A DNA stretch of 64,000 bases, taken from positions 14,826,062 to 14,890,061 of the forward strand of contig CM055611.1 in NCBI GenBank assembly GCA_029379385.1. The letters run 5' to 3'. This DNA comes from Quillaja saponaria. Its lineage: Eukaryota > Streptophyta > Magnoliopsida > Fabales > Quillajaceae. The notes under the pieces were generated by a model. It was not told where the DNA came from, did not search any database, and saw only the letters and a list, made by a program, of their open reading frames with translations. This document shows, piece by piece, positions 12,143-23,780 of this stretch. The position numbers and the translations under genes were made by a program. How positions within the stretch are numbered: position 1 is the first letter of the stretch; the number at the start of each line of letters is the position of its first letter.

Positions 12143-14980
12143 ACTACTAACAATCTCTCACTTGCATTAAGGGCAATCGATCATGTATCTAATACTCGTC
12201 TTCTCAAGATGTCAATTGAGCTAGTAGCTTTTTTCTAGTTAGTAGGTTTGTTAAAATCTCTCTTTTGACATAATCTTTGCAAAATCATATAAATCTTTTT
12301 AATATAATTTTACAAATCATATATGGGATCATCGTTCTAAACATTTGAATATTTTTTTTTCTGGCATCACAATTCCAAGGCTTGAGCTATCATCCCCCAC
12401 TATCATTATAGTACATGTTACCAGATATTTCATATACATGAACTGTTAAAGTTTATTAATGAACTTGCATGGCTGTCTAAACACAATAAGAAATATTTAG
12501 CATTGGAATTTACAATAACATTTGTATGCTATATTTCCAATAAAGATACAGTTTGGTGCTTGATGAGCAAGCTTATCGATATTTGTTCTTTGCTCATGGA
12601 CAAATTAAATATAACAAAATACTTTAGGAGGAAAGATTACCTTGAATAACATCCATATGGGTTTTAAAATTAGGGGTCCAAAAAAACATGATTAATAAGA
12701 TAAGTTGCATAGAGAACTGTATTTTCCTAATAGGCCTTAAGGACATAATTGTGAACATTAGGAGCCATGTCATCTCTAAAAGATGTCAGTTATTCTGTTA
12801 TGTTGTACTATTATGAGCAGAGATATTAAAACAACTGGTTTAATGCATTATGTCATAATTATAAAGTAAAAATAAATTTATAAAACATACGAAAACAAGT
12901 GAACAGTTTATTCTTAGCATGTTTTAAGTATATCCTAGTAGTGCAACTAAAGTACTCAATGAATGTAGTAAATCATCTGTAACCAGATAGAGGCATAACA
13001 CGACTAGGACCCCAAGCATCAGAATGAGTAAGTACAAAGAGAGTAATACTCTTATTGTTCTTTAAGGATAAGTGGCACGCTTGTATTTAGCAAACTTACA
13101 GGCATCACAAATCAGATTGTTCATAAGACAACACTCAAATAAGTGTGGAAACATGTTTCTTAGAAGAAAAAAAAAATGGATGTCTTAAATGGCAATGCCA
13201 CTAAACCAACTATTTCTAGGAAGCAATGGAAGCAAAACTTTAAAGAGCCTGACCAGAAGCAACATTGTTACCCAAACTACTTGAACCATATTCCAATAAA
13301 AATTGCCCATCATGCTTTTTACCTTGCCAAATATCATTCTCCATCTTCCTTGTTCATAGTTCATGAAATTTACACCCAAAATAATAAAATATAACTTAAC
13401 AATTTTAATATTTTATTATGAAACTAATTGATAAGAGATTTCGTGGAAATTTTACTAACATGAAGAATAAAAGATAAGGCTAAGGTGGGAGTACAATAAG
13501 TAGAACATTTTCCTGAAATAGATTACATCAAGTAATAGCCTACCCGAACATTGTCTTTACTAGAACAAAGGTAAAGGTAAATAAGTGGAGTGGAGTAATT
13601 ACTAGAAGTACTGACTACTAAGATATAGTTAAAAGAGGTCAAGTCTGGCCATCATACACCTAAGATATTGCAATTCCTTAATATTAATTACATTAGAACC
13701 CGTATAAGGTGATAACTCAATAGTTTCAGAAAAAATGAGCTCATGATCTAGGTGGCCTTGCACTCCTGCCACCTCTACCACTAGTAAGACGACCATGTAA
13801 CTTCTAACATATGTCTCCTGTATGGGTCATACTATAATAAATCACATTGAAAATGATCCTTATGACTACTCTTTGCAATCTCACTCCCTCCGTGTGTCAT
13901 CCTTTAAATTCTTTTTATATAATAGTAATTACTAATGCAAACCTCTCTTGAATTTCCACACAAAGCATAGTTATCCTTCTTTTTTCCTCCTACTATACAT
14001 AAGCATAAGTTTGTCTCAGGTGTAGGAATGACTCTCTACTCAAAATCGGACTTTAATCCAATTATACTTAAGGTTAAGTCTAGCTAGAAAATCTTAAACC
14101 CTTTCATTATTTAACATTTTTTGATAAAAGGTTGCATCAGCAAGACATTATGACTAAAAAATAATTCATTTTTTTCCATAAACCACTTAATTCAACAAAA
14201 TATTAAGCAGTAATCATTTCTCTTCTTGCTTAGTCTCATGAAACTTCTTTCTAAGCTCAAAAACTTGAACACTATTTCTAACCTGAGAGTAGTTTGGCAT
14301 AAAACATTCCAAATCTTATAAGTAGAATTAAGATAACTACGAAAAATATATGGCTCCATAGAATTAATCAACCATCACCAAGGAAATTTCATAAATCCAT
14401 GGTTCAAACATAGGACCTCGACTAGGTGGTTTTGTTTTGCTACCAGTAATGTAGTCATATAATACTATGAGCCTGAATAAATAGTAAGTAAGAACGAGAC
14501 CAAATTAAAACCAATAAGCGCCAAGAAATGGAAGAAATTAGCCTAAATGAGTGAAGGATCTCTACTGACTTGTACTACCAGAAAAACATAAACCCATGAG
14601 GCAAATTTGTACAAGAAGTTTCTCCTTTCATATTAACCTAAATGATCATCTTAACCACTCTAACTGAAGCCAGTAAAGGCTAAGGAATGGAATAAGTTAG
14701 TTGGAAACCTCTAAAATTGAAGAATTTCAGAGAAAAAAAAAACTAGGGTATAAAATGAAAAACACAAAATTACTCCATGATAGGACATCCGCATTGAATG
14801 AAATTTTAGGGATTTTGGTCGTCGAGAAGAGGCGATTCAAGATCCACTATATTTTTTAGTGGAACTCATTGGATACCACTATGCATAGTGACGGTAGCAG
14901 CGGTTAACAACAGGCGTGACGGTTGATGGCGGTGATTGTAGTGAGGGGTTAGGTATCACATTGAGGCTCTAATACGATGT
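12143..14980 (-). mobile_element. Ty1/copia-type retrotransposon remnant
   Basis: Minus-strand remnants occur in copia order. A primer-binding-like site (ATTAGAGCC, resembling the usual TATCAGAGCC of tRNA-Met-primed elements) lies near 14964-14975. A gag zinc-knuckle trace (HTGDTCWKLHGR-like, broken by frame changes) lies near 13770-13850. A pre-integrase and integrase segment lies at 12903-13165. An AAGTGAGAGATTG polypurine-like stretch lies near 12153-12170, immediately followed by TGTTAGTAGTATGCCC, a plausible LTR start. Reverse transcriptase is not recognisable, so the element is internally deleted as well as point-mutated. The exact termini are uncertain. Confidence 0.55.
12903..13165 (-). 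pseudogene. copia integrase fragment
   Basis: The minus-strand translation gives CDACKFAKYKRATYP, then after a one-base shift SITLFVLTHSDAWGPSRV, MPLSGYR, a stop, and FTTFIEYFSCTTRIYLKH. This matches the copia pre-integrase and integrase core. The first catalytic Asp survives in HSDAWGP. The normal FIDD-type stretch reads FIEY. With one frameshift and at least one in-frame stop it cannot make integrase. Confidence 0.65.
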
Positions 14981-15536
14981 TGTGTGAGAAAAAGTCTATT
15001 ATTATTCATTCTATTCAAATCATGGACATCCTAAACTATATACTCTAATAGGATAATAATCAAAACACTCTTCTTACACCACAACATATATACATAATCA
15101 ACATATATCAATTTACTTGATGACATAAAAATGCTAGAATCTAAATTATATTTGCTACTTTACCAACTAGCTCGCACTAGAAAAACAAAACATAAAAGGT
15201 TTAAGATAGTTTCAAACAAATTAGGAAACAAGAGACTAACTTCTCCGTACATTGGCAATATCAAGTCAATTCTATAAGATGGTTAATATAATATAATGTA
15301 CGGAAAAATTGATCAAGAAAAGGAGCCATGATAGGCTTAAATAAGATATAGTTGATATTTAAGAAAGGTCCAATAGAAATATTTTTCAGTTAATGTTCAT
15401 ACATGTGCCCACTATTTCGGCCATGTAAACACAAAAAAGAAAAGCCATATTAATTTTCTCATGCTATGGAATTGTTAGCATGCAAATAATTAGGTCACTA
15501 AGGAAAACAAACTTAGAGCCTCAATGATAATAGATA

Positions 15537-16376
15537 TTGTGACACCCTAGTTTGTGATATGTTGTGTGAGGGTTGACATGTATTGAATCTCACATTTGAG
15601 GTATACTGGGTTGATTTGAGTTAGATAAGTTACAAGACTAACTATTAAGTACCTTTAGGCTAGTATTTTAATATATGTGGTATGTTGTGCTAGGTGTGTG
15701 TTGTGAATTTTTTAGTACTTGGATAGTTGGGCTTGAGGCATTACAAATGGTAACAGATCCAATATTGTACTCACACCCATGTGGGCTTGGGGGCACTGCA
15801 GCCTGAGTTTTGTGTAGGCCTTGACGACGTCAAAGATCTATAATGGGAGATTTTATAACACCTTAGTCTATGATCTTTTATGTGTAATGTTTTGAAACTT
15901 GACCCAATGATTGACTTGGACAAGTGCCTAGGTCGCCGAGTCAACCTATATTAAAAATGATATTTAAAAAAAATTAATATAGAAACATATATATGTAATA
16001 TACATAAAATAATTGAATGCCAATTACAAATAAGAAATAAAAACAATAAATAAAAAAAGTATAAGTGAAAAATAAAAAGAAAATATTACAAACTTCTTTT
16101 ACTTAATTTTTCTTTTTATATATATATATTTTTAATCCAAGCCATATCTTGAAATTATACCCGGGTCGTCCGAGTCAGCTGATCAATTAGGGTCTGGCCT
16201 CGACCCGGTATAACACCAGGGTCATGGTCTGACAGGCCAGGCCAAATCTTGTTTCAAAATACTGATTGTGGAGTTGGTGTGTTCTGAGTCCCATATCAGG
16301 TGTATACTTGGTTAATCTAAACTATGTAAGTTACAAGTACTAACTACTAATTACTTTCGGACTAGCAATTTTCTAG
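15537..16376. repeat. insertion with internal direct repeats, specific to unit A
   Basis: This stretch interrupts the alignment between KDSA intron sequence of unit A and unit B, which resumes near 16380 (matching about 30950). Its left part contains GGTATACTGGGTTGA and AGTTACAAGACTAACTA (about 15585-15672). A diverged version of the same ~88 bases recurs at about 16286-16376 (GTGTATACTTGGTTAA, AGTTACAAGTACTAACTA). It resembles common plant repeats containing a TCCCACATC-like phrase. No coding sequence is seen. The type of element is not determined. Confidence 0.5.
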
Positions 16377-16439
16377 CTTGAAGGGCTTTCCATGAGAAGA
16401 TAGATACTCACTTTTTTCTCTTTAGTAAAAACAAAGAAT

Positions 16440-17060
16440 ATGCATTTTGGACTAATTATTCGGTTGGAAACCAAGTTAACTTTCAAATTTCGGCTTGGAC
16501 CTTTCAGAATTACCTTCTTTTCATGGATTCTTGAAGACGACAATCTGTTGCATTTAGAGGATGATCTCTTGGATCGAGGGGATGATTCAGATGGCCTTCT
16601 TGAAAAATATTCTCAACTAGAATGGAGATCTACAGATGACCTAAATGAAGAATCTAATTCTCTTTCTGAGGATTTTGCTCCTTCTGGTTTGGAGGACTTA
16701 ATACCTACTCCATTGAGTTACTTTCTTCCACTTTGATGTTAGAGGAGATGTGGGAACCAATGTGATCGAGTCAAACAAAGATAGTAGTATGGGTGATAAA
16801 CATGGTTCCGATGAAGCTGGAAAATATCATAAAAAGTTTGTAAGAACTTTTTTAGGTGTTTCGTTTGATGGGCATGAGAACTTGGCATGGAAGCTTTTTG
16901 CAAGTACTAGAGGGAAAACAACACAAATTCTGATGTGTCAAAGAAATCTGATAAACGCTTGACTAAGTACTCCAGGCTATTGAAAATGTTGGAATCAAAT
17001 GTTAATTACGGTGTTACTCAGAAGTCAATTACTACTATTTATTGATTCTAACCCCATTCC
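16440..17060 (+). pseudogene. unidentified captured gene fragment inside the KDSA remnant
   Basis: A run of coding-like sequence crosses about 500 bases without obvious introns. Frame one (to 16736) contains HLEDDLLDRGDDSDGLLEKY and SQLEWRSTDDLNEESNSLS, then EDFAPSGLEDLIPTPLSYFL. After a shift, frame two continues DVRGDVGTNVIESNKDSSMG and FVRTFLGVSFDGHENLAWKL. A third frame gives KRLTKYSRLLKMLES. The acidic low-complexity composition and the recovery of sense after each shift suggest a real gene that was copied and then decayed. I do not recognise the parent gene. The tail, from AGAAGTCAATTA onward, is also present in unit B inside KDSA intron 3 (about 32050-32220), so at least that part predates the duplication. 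Confidence 0.4.
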
Positions 17061-17535
17061 ATGTAAAGCTTTAAGAATCTCATAGAAGTATTGTCAGTTC
17101 CCAAGTATCTTGAAAGTTGAAACAGAGAAACAGTTGTTGTAAACAACATAAACTTCATCCGCTTTTTGCTTCCTGATCCTATAACAAAATCAACGTCATC
17201 AGCTTTTGATACACGTTTACTGCAAACACTGTATAGAGTACGTTAGCATATACATTTATAACATGACATTTAAAGAATCACGGAATATTTGCACTGTTAC
17301 TTCATAAACTTTTAAGACAAATGCGTTTTTAACATAAAGAAAACCTCTATACTAAAACAAAAAGTTGTCCACAACTAGTGACCTAGGCATTTAAGATCTC
17401 ACAAGTTGTCGAGTTATATGTTTCTAGCATTATCAAGATCCAGAACCTCTAATTCGATGATGCATGATCTCAAAATAGCATCTTTCCAAACCTTCAGTCC
17501 TTCAATCATGCCTGAACCCAAAAGATATTGAAGAA

Positions 17536-18327
17536 TTTTTTTTAATAAATAAATAAAAATAAATTATACTTTTCATCTAATAATTTGTTTCATTAGCTCC
17601 TAAAATACAAACATTATGAATTATTTACCAAAGTGATTTTACCTCTTCAACAGTGTTTAGATTAGAACTCTTTATTGATTGTATTAGTTTTCTTAAATAC
17701 AATGGCCAAAAAGACAGCCCTTAAAAAACGATTTGCTTGTTAATGGTAATAAAGATCTAATGGCAATCATAAAAACCCTTAATTTTGAAACTATGTTATA
17801 ATTCAATTAAATCAATAAAATTATAACTGGTAACCAAAAAATTGGCTTGATTGTCAAAAAAGTCTGCCCTCTTATTTAATTTATTGAGTTAAAATTAGTT
17901 ATTAAGGGTAAAATCCCAATAAATGTACTATGGATAAAAAAGTATTCAAATACCATAATCCAAAATGAAAGTCATATTATTTTTCTTTCGTGCAAATATA
18001 AAATTATGAACATCAATCAGGCATCCAGTTATTACATAACCAAATATTAACAAATACCAGCATTATATTACAACACATTTGGTTAATCACAAGGACACCT
18101 TTAAAGAATTTAGACCAAAGAATCATAGTGTTTCAATTCACTCTGTACAAATGTCAATTTTAATGAGATGAAAGTAGAACAGAGAATTATGACCTATTGA
18201 ACTTGCAGATGCAAATTACAGCCGTGAGAGACGTGAGGGGCACCAGTCGATATACAACCCTAGTCAACATGATCAATTAAAATGGATTTGATCCACCAGA
18301 TAACTTAGCAATCAAAGGAGTTGCCAA
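17536..18327. other. ATG4-A 3' flank and unaligned AT-rich DNA
   Basis: The part from about 17930 to 18327 aligns with the 3' flank of ATG4-B (about 38560-38945) and probably holds the 3' UTR. The part from 17536 to 17930 is AT-rich with no match to KDSA exons 1-2, marking a deletion or replacement in unit A. Confidence 0.5.
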
Positions 18328-21300
18328 TCATCCACATGGGGGCAGCTCCCTGCATCGTTCATGGACCCTACTGCCGAAGGAATCATCTTCTTGCAACCCG
18401 GCAGTGTCACCCAACACATCATTATGGCCGACTGGCTTCGACAAAGTGGTTGCCTGGGCTACAGTAAATAATGGAGCACCATTTGATTCATCTGCCAGCT
18501 TGGAAGCACGGAAACAAAAATCATCAAAATCATCTGCCAGCCAGTATTGGAAGAAAGCAAATTGTCAATAAAAGCTCTGCAGTAAGATAGAACCATGAGT
18601 TTATGAAACTAAGCCAAAGCAACCAGCAAACCTTTGTCTCGACAATAAAATCCGATTGCCAAGGATGGATCTATTGAATCTAGGGGTATGTGCCTAATGA
18701 CACTGTAAAAAAAATTTAAAATCAGAGACAAAGTGAATTATGAATAAAAAATAGAAACTGTTGAATAATATATGTGTTAGCAAAAGGCTTACTTGCAGTG
18801 GTATGATGAAGTGTTAGCCTCTAAATCGTCCTTACTGATATTCACTGCCTGACAACAACCAGAATTGGAAACAAGTTGTTAGCTAATGCAAGAAGAATGT
18901 AAAAAAATGCCAAAAAGCATAGCAATCTAACGTAAGCCTTAACAGCAAAAAAGATCCGGTATTAAGATTACACTCCTGTCTATCTTTTGGGAATCATTGG
19001 TTTTCCCTCACCACATGACCTCTCTGTTCTTGTATTCTCCTTCCTCAATTGGTGTGTGCATCTCAGAATGTAATAATACTAAACCTGTTCTTGTATTGCT
19101 GGTCAACCATCTCAGTTCTCATTCCAATTATAGTCATGATTTGGGTACTTTTCATTACCTAGCATTTGACAATAGAACAACTATTTTTTTTTCTCTTGGG
19201 TTTTTTTTTTTTTTTTTTTTTTTTGTGTGGTTGGATGGGGAGGAGCAGCCAGTCCAACAAAATTATCCCTTAATCGGGATTGTGATCATCACAGAGAACC
19301 CAGAAGTATGTGTTTCATTTGACCTCTACAGCACCGTGTCTGTTCTAAATATAATGTATCATTTAATAAATGGAAATCAAATAGCAAGCAAGGTGACTGT
19401 TCTAAACATACACTAAATCTATTGACAAAAATGTGAAAAGGTTAGCAGTCACCTATAATGCCATCATCAAATCTAAGACTACAAGTAGTTAATAATTCCG
19501 TACCGGCTGAACTTCATGTGGATCAAGGTACAATACCCTATCACTTTGGACACCTACAATGTAAGTTGAAGCACCAGGTTTACCACCCAAGACACCAAGG
19601 CTCTGAGGAAAGGTGAATGTTGACCACAACAGAGGAATATACCTGATGACAGTTCAACAATTCAACAAATCAACTAAACAAAAATATTCATGTAATTTTA
19701 ATATAGTTTTCAAATCCAAATATGAACTTATTGCACTAATGGATTGATAAACATATTGCCAACGACCTTAAGTTTAATAGACATTGTATCTATCACTTGT
19801 TGCTTAACTTGAGAGATAGAGGAACAGACTGTGATAATACATCAACGACCATTGCGCTTTGAGTTACACAACAGGAGTAGCCTATTCCATTCCTATAAAT
19901 CATACCCCTTCAAGTTTAAGAACTGTAGTTGAAAGTCTCATGTTCCAACCACTAGGGTGTCACCAAGTAGGAAGTCCGAGAGGGGACATGCTTAGTATCA
20001 TATATTTCCAGGGAATCAGGATTGTCATATTCAGAATCTGCTCATGACCTCCATGCAAAAGCTGACTTGTTTTTGTTTTATCATTTCCAAAAGACAAGTG
20101 ACTAGTGTTCTTTGAACAAGTATAAGTTATAAACAATCAAGATATTTCATCACTTATTATGAATAATAGAATAAGTACTTCAAAAGGTGAAGGGAACGGA
20201 ATATCAACAACTCAGACCACATATAGGAGAGATTAATACAATTAACACCTAAGCCTGCAGTCCTGAATGTTTTTCTATGTGAATTCTTTGATGTGAAACA
20301 ACACCATATTCATGGTAAGAGTCATATTTAACTAATTTAGTGACATTAGATTTCATTGTTAACTCCACCAGTATAAACGTTGAATATGAAAACCTTTAAA
20401 TCCTGCAAGAGGTCAAAAACATCAACATGACTGTCCTAAAGTCTGGAATTACTATTCATTTTAGCATGTACAGTAAACAACCAGGAAAAACAAATGAAAA
20501 TCTTTTAAGGAAAAGACATCTTTGCAATTGATGTATCTATAAGTTCAATATGGCGCTGCAACATTAAATAAGCAACAAATACCTTACAATCGTAAAATAA
20601 CTAGATAAAATCAACTGTAATACATATAACTGAGAGTACACTAACAGGAACTGAGACAGTGTATGCCTTTACAATGGGAAGACAAAAAAGGCTCCTATGC
20701 CTTGTAGTGATATTTTGTACGAGCCTCATTGGCGTCTTCACTAATAAAAATCATAAGATAGTGAGGGACTTGGGGCTACAATTTGATTCTTATCTACAAC
20801 CCCTTTGTCGGAGTGCTTAGTGTCTGATTCCTGCATAGTTTATCTTTCACCTAAAAACAATCATGCACTACCACATAAACATTACTTCAGAAAGTAACCG
20901 ACCTGGGATTGACTTTTTCAAGTCCAAGAACCAAGGGAACCAACAAAAGTATAGGTGTCCAATCAGCTTCACCTTTTGAAAATTCAGCACAACGTTTAGA
21001 GGCATCTTCAATGCATACAACTGGTGCTCCACCACGCTCCCCGTCTTCATCACCAGAAACAACATAAACAGCCATCGGAAGAGGCTGTTCTTCAAGGTCC
21101 TTTGTATCTCTCGTACAACGGGCTAGAGTTTCCCATGTACGACACATGGCATATGGACCTACCCATGACCCCGAGGCAAGGCCATAACTCTTCCCAGCTT
21201 CAAGAAGATTGTGGATAGAAAAAGCAGATGCCTCAGAATCACCAAAAATGTGCAAGATGTTAACGTATTCTCGATTTAAGGGCTGCATAGTTACAGAAGC

Positions 21301-22256
21301 ACCAATATTTCATAGTCAATATAGTAGCAATTGTCACAACTAATCCCAAGACAAGTCAAATTGCAATATCTTTTCTTTCAAAGAAAAAAAAATAGGACAA
21401 GAACTTTCACAACACCAGGTTGCCATTAATGACATTACCTTCTGCAAAGGTTTTCTCCATGATCTACCTAACCTATGAAAAAGAGTTGCCTGGGAAAAAA
21501 ATTATTATTTATTACTAGGCCAATTATGTAAGAAAGATAGAACTCAAATGTCAGGACCAGTTAAATAATTTAAAAAAAAACACACTAAAAAAATCAGAGA
21601 ATACCTGAGCAACGAGCATCTGACTGCTTCGAAGCATGCAACCCCAATATACATCACTGGTATATTTTGTATCTCCAATAGCATTAAAACCTAAAGATAA
21701 ACAGGTATGTTAAAAATTTGTTCTTGCAAATCCTGGTGAAGGGACACCTATGTTTCCAATCTATCCAGAACATGGTTTATTACACTAAACAACCTTTACG
21801 ATAAGTCATTAGGATTTTCGAGGAAAAGTCTTGTTCAAATGCTGCTAATCTGTTGCCAGTATCTGCATCACCTGATGAATCCTGCTCTGAGAACTTATAG
21901 AATACTCCTAGAAGCCATATATCACCACCTAAGCTAGAAATGTCAGTCCTCCTTGACCCCATTACACGCTCATGAATTCTCCTCATTGAGCCACTGTTCA
22001 CAACTTTCTTCACAGCAGCTGCCCACCCACTCTGTCTAGAATGAACTGATTTCTTTTCAGAAGCTGCTGAGGCACTGTAAGTTTCAAAGACTGTGAAAGC
22101 AGATGTAAAGAAGCTTGACCACAAGGAAGCCTTGGAGAACTTACTGTCGCTAGACCCTGCTTCCGAACAAACAGATGCTGGACTTTTATCTAAAGTATCA
22201 CCAGAGTTCCTAGAAGAACATTTTGAACAAACAATCTTCTCATGGTGACCCACCAT
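18328..22256 (-). CDS. ATG4: ATG4 cysteine protease, copy A, with altered C-terminus
   Basis: Autophagy protease that cleaves ATG8 precursors to expose the C-terminal glycine and delipidates ATG8-PE; expected to be cytosolic. Eight exons: 22256-21794, 21690-21605, 21489-21439, 21282-20903, 19642-19504, 18848-18793, 18702-18632 and 18533-18328, all with GT/AG junctions and consistent phases, giving 483 aa. The peptidase C54 hallmarks are present: nucleophile Cys172 in YWGCMLRSSQML, the SGSWVGPYAMCRTWE block, and Asp367/His369 in YLDPHEVQ. The start MVGHHEKIV is two codons shorter than copy B. Near 18359-18376 a one-base insertion relative to copy B shifts the last exon. The protein therefore ends SRVHERCRELPPCG instead of the family EDDWQLL tail, although the DNA for the normal tail still lies downstream. 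Exon 5 has Trp where copy B has Arg (PLLWSTF versus PLLRSTF). The catalytic core looks intact, so this may be an active but differently regulated paralogue or an early pseudogene. Confidence 0.9.
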
Positions 22257-22904
22257 TATGAGGCAGCACAAAACGGGTAAAACGGCTCATAGAAGCAAAC
22301 AAAGTTTGAGCCTATATTTGCATCCAAAAGGAAAACAATGATATTAATGTCAGAGAAGCTTTTAAGAAAAGACGCTCATAGCTCTTGACAGTCATACAAA
22401 TTACACAAAAAGGATAAACTATAATCAACAGTGCTCTTGACTGTCATCCAAATTACACAGAAAAGATAAACTATAATCAACAGTAAGCTTATCAAGCTAC
22501 AAGAGAAAATATGCATATTTCAATCAGCTTAAAGGCTTGTACCAAACTTACTTCTTCCTTGTTCTATCTACCCTTCCGAAATAGGTTAACCATAACATTT
22601 GAAATGAGGGCACCAGCAACCTCTACTCGAGTATTACTAGAACTTCATCTAAGTTTTAATCGCTACAAAGATAAAACACTCCTGGAATTTCAATATTCCC
22701 AGAGTTTCCCTAAAACCAAAACAACATGATCACAATAATTGAACAAAATTATGATAACAATTTTCTTTTACATTTAGCTAAAAGAAGAAACGGCAATAAA
22801 TTTAAAGCTGCAAGAAAGTGAAGCTGATAAATTGGAGGCGTCAAACACTAACCGGAGCAGCTCAGCGACGATCCGAAAACAAGGTCGGAGGTCCGATCTT
22901 CACC
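22240..22904 (-). promoter_or_regulatory. ATG4-A 5' leader with intron and overlapping upstream ORF
   Basis: A leader intron is inferred from CTAAG|GTGAAG (exon end 22904) to TATAG|GCTC (exon start 22311), at the same place as in copy B. Downstream of it an upstream ATG at 22290-22288 opens a 16-codon frame (MSRFTRFVLPHNGGSP) that ends at 22240, overlapping the main ATG at 22256 in another frame. Copy B keeps the same arrangement, so it may dampen translation of the main frame. That role is inferred. Confidence 0.45.
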
Positions 22905-23545
22905 TTAGGTATGAACGAACCTTCAGACTCTATGCCTCCTTTGCCCTCTATTAAGTAGTCACAGCAAACTGAAATTTTCTGAAATCTGAATCCAACCTTC
23001 TTCTCCGGTTTTCCGATGCAAATTCAATAATTTTCTCCTTTTTCTTTGGAGAAAAATGGAAAATTAGAAATAGAAGGGGACAGCGATTTTTTTCTTCTCT
23101 ATTATTTTTTATTTCTTAAAGTTGGCGTAACGGCAACAAAGACTTTAAGAATTTAAGAATTTGGGTATTATATGAATTTATCAAACACGTTCCGATACTA
23201 GTCCAATTTTATAAATAAATAATTTGTATAATTTATTATAATAATTAAATATAATTGTAGTATTATTTAATATATAAATTATTATTTTAAAAATTAATTT
23301 TAAAATTATAATTATTATAACTTGACAGTAAAAAATACTTGTTAAACAATCTATATACTGATTTATTAGAAAAATTATATATATATTCTGCTGGAGTATT
23401 GGGGTTGAGAGGGGACCCGGCCGATGAAGTAATGACCAAGAAAAAATAAATTGATGTAATATTTTTAATATTAATTAATGACCAGCATATCCTATTATGT
23501 TTCATTGATTTTTCAAACAATTATATTATGTAGAGTGAATTTTTA
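22905..23545. other. ATG4-A upstream region
   Basis: The first ~150 bases match the leader region of ATG4-B and include a GCATAGAGTCTGAAGGTTCG stretch. Beyond about 23100 the copies diverge into AT-rich sequence, so the promoters of the two paralogues are largely different. No gene was seen. Confidence 0.4.
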
Positions 23546-23780
23546 AGGACTTGTTTGGTGTATTGTAGAAAGATAACAAGACAGTATAAGACTATCCAGT
23601 TAGCTCTCACATAATGTTTGGCAACAATAAGATAATATAAACTTATATTGTTGACTGGGACTACAATATATAGCTATGAAAAGAGAATAAGACAACAATA
23701 TAATAATTGTAAAGCTATACAGCCTAATGCATTGTATAATTATCTATTATACAATCATATACAATGCACCAAACAAGCTA
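23546..23780. mobile_element. MITE of about 235 bp with imperfect terminal inverted repeats
   Basis: The left end GGACTTGTTTGGTGTATTGTA is matched in reverse by TACAATGCACCAAACAAGC at the right end. A TTA trinucleotide flanks both sides (23543-23545 and 23781-23783), as in PIF/Harbinger Tourist-like MITEs. The interior is AT-rich without a reading frame. The superfamily call rests on the 3-bp target duplication and the TTGTTTGG ends. Confidence 0.6.

Larger units (their letters stand above)
15117..17535 (-). pseudogene. KDSA pseudogene fragment of duplication unit A
   Basis: Only two pieces of KDO-8-phosphate synthase remain. The first, 15176-15117, is the exact 60-base equivalent of exon 5 in the intact gene, with the same flanking AG and GTAAATTG. 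It reads CELVGKVANII, stop, ILAFLCHQ; the stop TAG replaces a CAG glutamine codon. The second, about 17535-17492, is the 3' part of exon 3 up to the GTTTGG donor and carries a two-base deletion. Intronic sequence around both pieces also matches the intact gene (15105-15540 with 29880-30292, and 17025-17500 with 32055-32550). Exon 4 is missing, exons 1-2 and 6-13 are absent, and the block is cut at 15.1 kb next to retrotransposon sequence. It is clearly non-functional and shows that the duplication copied genomic DNA, not mRNA. Confidence 0.85.

Noticed and set aside
14979..15087. Possible very short LTR with TGTTGTG...CACAACA ends
   Set aside because: The ends are suggestive and a primer-site-like motif adjoins it, but no second copy was found and it does not match the proposed 3' LTR of the copia remnant.
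18997..19416. 139-codon plus-strand frame
   Set aside because: It lies opposite an ATG4-A intron, includes a poly-T run translated as phenylalanines, and is not kept in the matching intron of copy B.
20887..21288. Apparent free-standing gene starting MQPLNREYV
   Set aside because: This is exon 4 of ATG4-A read through into introns; the Met precedes the true splice acceptor.
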